Source of the DNA: Maricaulis sp963976135
GTDB lineage: Bacteria > Pseudomonadota > Alphaproteobacteria > Caulobacterales > Maricaulaceae
Direction of reading: 5' to 3'
DNA: 7,629 bases
Assembly: GCF_963976135.1 (NCBI RefSeq)
Contig: NZ_CAXBKN010000112.1
Coordinates: forward strand, 1 to 7,629
Part shown: positions 6,230-7,629 of the stretch, in pieces
Layout of the letters: every line of letters begins with the position of its first letter
Position numbering within the stretch: the first letter of the stretch is position 1
Program-made: the position numbers and the translations under genes
The notes under the pieces: model-generated
Database searches by the model: none
What the model was told of the DNA's origin: nothing
The model's input: the letters and a program-made list of their open reading frames with translations, nothing else

Positions 6230-7221
6230 CAGGCGAGCTGTGCCTCGATCTCGGCCTCGTCAATCTCGCGCGGATTAAAGCCGAGCGTATCGAAGACCTT
6301 GGCCAGCGGCTTGGGCAGATCGGCCTCGATGATGAGCGGATTGCCATTATCGCGCGGGATTTCCAGCCGGCGCGCATGCAGGCACAGCCGCTGGCCGAGA
6401 TCTTCCGGTGCCGGACGGTCGCAGGTGTATTTGCGGTCGCCGAGAATCGCGGTGCCCATGGCGGCGAGATGGACGCGCAGCTGGTGGGTGCGGCCGGTGA
6501 CGGGCCGCAGCGCAACCCAGCTGGCCTTCTGGCCGGCATCGGCGATCACCGTGTAGCGGGTCAGGGCATGGTGCGAGCCGGGATCGCCATGGCTGGCGCC
6601 GACCATCAGCTCGCGATCCGGATCGCCGCCGGCGCCGGCTGCCTTCTTGAGGAAGCCCTTGATCTCGCCCATGCGCGGTTTGGGAACGCCAATGGCAATC
6701 GCCCAATAGGTCTTCTTGGTGCGATGCTGCTGAAAGGCCTTCGCCAGGCGCGCCGCCGCCTTGGGTGTGCGGCCGACGACGAGGACGCCGGAGGTGTCCT
6801 TGTCGAGCCGGTGCACCAGACGCGGCCGCGTCATGCCCTCGCCGAAGGCGTCAAGCAGGCGGTCGAGATGCCTGGTGGTTTTCGAACCGCCCTGCACGGC
6901 CAGTCCCGACGGCTTGTTGAAGGCGATCAGCTCATCATCTTCATAGATGACCAGGCCGCGCACATAATGAATCTCTTCCGGGGTGAGGACATCAATCTTC
7001 TCGACCTCGCCGGGCTCGGGCAGGGGCGGGATGCGGATCTCCATCCCCATCTCGACGCGCAGATCGGTCTTGGCGCGGCGGCCATCGACGCGGATATCAC
7101 CCTTGCGGCAGAGCTTCTGGATCAGGCCCTGGCCGATATGCGGGAAACGGCGCTTGAACCAGCGATCCAGCCGTGCGCCGTCCTCGCCCTGGTCGACCGT
7201 CACTAATTGAACGCCACTCAT
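6229..7221 (-). CDS. rluC: RluA-family 23S rRNA pseudouridine synthase, RluC-like
   Basis: A 330-residue enzyme that isomerises uridine to pseudouridine in RNA. RluC-type members act on 23S rRNA. An N-terminal S4 RNA-binding domain spans about residues 16-65 (ARLDRWFKRRFPHIGQGLIQ onward, with VDGRRAK at 45-51). The catalytic domain follows, with NKPSGLAVQGG at 102-112 and HRLDKDTSGVLVV at 137-149, where Asp140 is the nucleophile. RTKKTYWAI (167-175) and GRTHQLRVHLAAMG (243-256) complete the RluA/RluC/RluD pattern. The S4 domain and length favour RluC or RluD over RluA; RluC is the usual call for the copy next to crcB and ATP12, but site specificity is inferred. The ATG at 7221 overlaps the crcB stop as ATGA and the stop overlaps the HAD start by one base. 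The C-terminal tail is acidic (REIDEAEIEAQ). Confidence 0.92.
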   Translation of the reverse strand: MSGVQLVTVDQGEDGARLDRWFKRRFPHIGQGLIQKLCRKGDIRVDGRRAKTDLRVEMGMEIRIPPLPEPGEVEKIDVLTPEEIHYVRGLVIYEDDELIAFNKPSGLAVQGGSKTTRHLDRLLDAFGEGMTRPRLVHRLDKDTSGVLVVGRTPKAAARLAKAFQQHRTKKTYWAIAIGVPKPRMGEIKGFLKKAAGAGGDPDRELMVGASHGDPGSHHALTRYTVIADAGQKASWVALRPVTGRTHQLRVHLAAMGTAILGDRKYTCDRPAPEDLGQRLCLHARRLEIPRDNGNPLIIEADLPKPLAKVFDTLGFNPREIDEAEIEAQLA

Positions 7222-7601
7222 GGATAAACTTTCCGCATGATCATCATGCCAATCATCAGCGCTGCCAGCGCCAGAATTACAGAACCCGCCGCATAGGCGA
7301 AGGCATTGAGCCAGGCCTTGCGCTCGATCATCAGGGCGATATCGAGGGAATAGGCCGAGAATGTGGTGAAGCCGCCAAGAAAGCCGACCGCACCGAAGGT
7401 GCGCAGCATATGGTGATCACCGCGATCGGTGGCCACCAGCCAGCCGATCAAGAGGCCCATCAACAGACCGCCGGCGATATTGACGGCGAATGTGCCCCAG
7501 GGCTGATCCGGTCCGAGCCATTTCAGCGCCGCCCGGCCGACCAAGTGCCGGGAGATGGCGCCCAGCGCCCCGCCGGTTCCGATGAGAAGAAGGCTTTGCA
7601 T
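7218..7601 (-). CDS. crcB: Fluoride ion channel CrcB/Fluc
   Basis: A 127-residue, four-helix inner-membrane protein of the Fluc family. These work as antiparallel dimers with two pores that let fluoride leave the cell. Hydrophobic segments fall at about residues 2-20, 36-57, 67-88 and 98-121. Diagnostic motifs are GALGAISRH at 11-19, GTFAVNIAGG at 36-45 with pore Asn41, and GFLGGFTTFSAYS at 73-85, which carries the pore phenylalanines (Phe78, Phe81) and the threonine/serine track. The loop RGDHHMLRTFG precedes the third helix. Length and motifs are complete. ATG at 7601 is used; the Shine-Dalgarno is weak (CGAG seven bases upstream) and only 28 bases lie upstream in the window. No fluoride riboswitch can be seen, since the leader is outside. 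The gene ends in an ATGA overlap with the pseudouridine synthase gene and is the first visible gene of the operon. Confidence 0.94.
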   Translation of the reverse strand: MQSLLLIGTGGALGAISRHLVGRAALKWLGPDQPWGTFAVNIAGGLLMGLLIGWLVATDRGDHHMLRTFGAVGFLGGFTTFSAYSLDIALMIERKAWLNAFAYAAGSVILALAALMIGMMIMRKVYP

Positions 7602-7629
7602 CGCGGCTCGATAGGCTGTGCGGGGCGTA

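Noticed and set aside
5603..7206. Long plus-strand frames opposite the HAD, pseudouridine synthase and crcB genes
   Set aside because: The minus strand has complete catalytic motifs and coupled start/stop junctions; the plus-strand frames are compositional shadows.
7602..7629. Fluoride riboswitch upstream of crcB
   Set aside because: Only 28 bases of leader are in the window, too few to hold or exclude one.

Overview
This window looks like an ordinary chromosomal segment of a GC-rich alphaproteobacterium. The evidence is a bacterial ATP12-type F1-ATPase assembly chaperone (a mitochondrial/alphaproteobacterial family) encoded in a tight crcB - rluC-like - HAD phosphatase - ATP12 string, with a propionyl-CoA carboxylase beta gene nearby on the same strand. 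From memory of such clusters, and of the exopolysaccharide-type acetyltransferase, I would guess a Caulobacterales/Maricaulales/Hyphomonadaceae-like marine bacterium, but the sequence alone does not fix the genus. I see no rRNA, tRNA, insertion sequence, phage gene, CRISPR array or direct-repeat attachment site. Coding density is very high and no gene-free stretch exceeds about 155 bases.

Layout from left to right. At 1-1403 (minus) lies the 5' nine-tenths of pccB, cut by the window edge. A 154-base divergent intergenic region follows. Two plus-strand genes come next: a CelD/BcsL-like GNAT acetyltransferase (1558-2649) and an uncharacterised multi-pass membrane protein with a GEEISWGQ motif (2689-3474). 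They face, tail to tail, a minus-strand GrpB/UPF0157-family protein with a TTG start (3506-4024). Upstream of it on the same strand is a 2-oxoglutarate/Fe(II) oxygenase (4054-4722), then the ATP12 chaperone (4785-5540), a HAD hydrolase (5537-6229), an RluA/RluC-family pseudouridine synthase (6229-7221) and the fluoride channel CrcB (7218-7601).

The four rightmost genes form a translationally coupled operon read right to left: every junction overlaps by 1 or 4 bases (ATGA or TGATG). The oxygenase and grpB may be read from the same transcript or from a weak promoter in the 62-base gap behind ATP12, which holds a small hairpin. pccB and the acetyltransferase are transcribed divergently.

Functionally these are housekeeping genes (fluoride export, RNA pseudouridylation, small-phosphate-ester hydrolysis, ATP synthase assembly, propionyl-CoA carboxylation) with four accessory genes of unclear substrate between ATP12 and pccB. 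I do not see a convincing new multi-gene system. The items most worth a second look are the GEEISWGQ membrane protein with its intramembrane acidic/His motifs, its pairing with the acetyltransferase, the oxygenase of unknown substrate, and the fused reading of the crcB-to-ATP12 operon.
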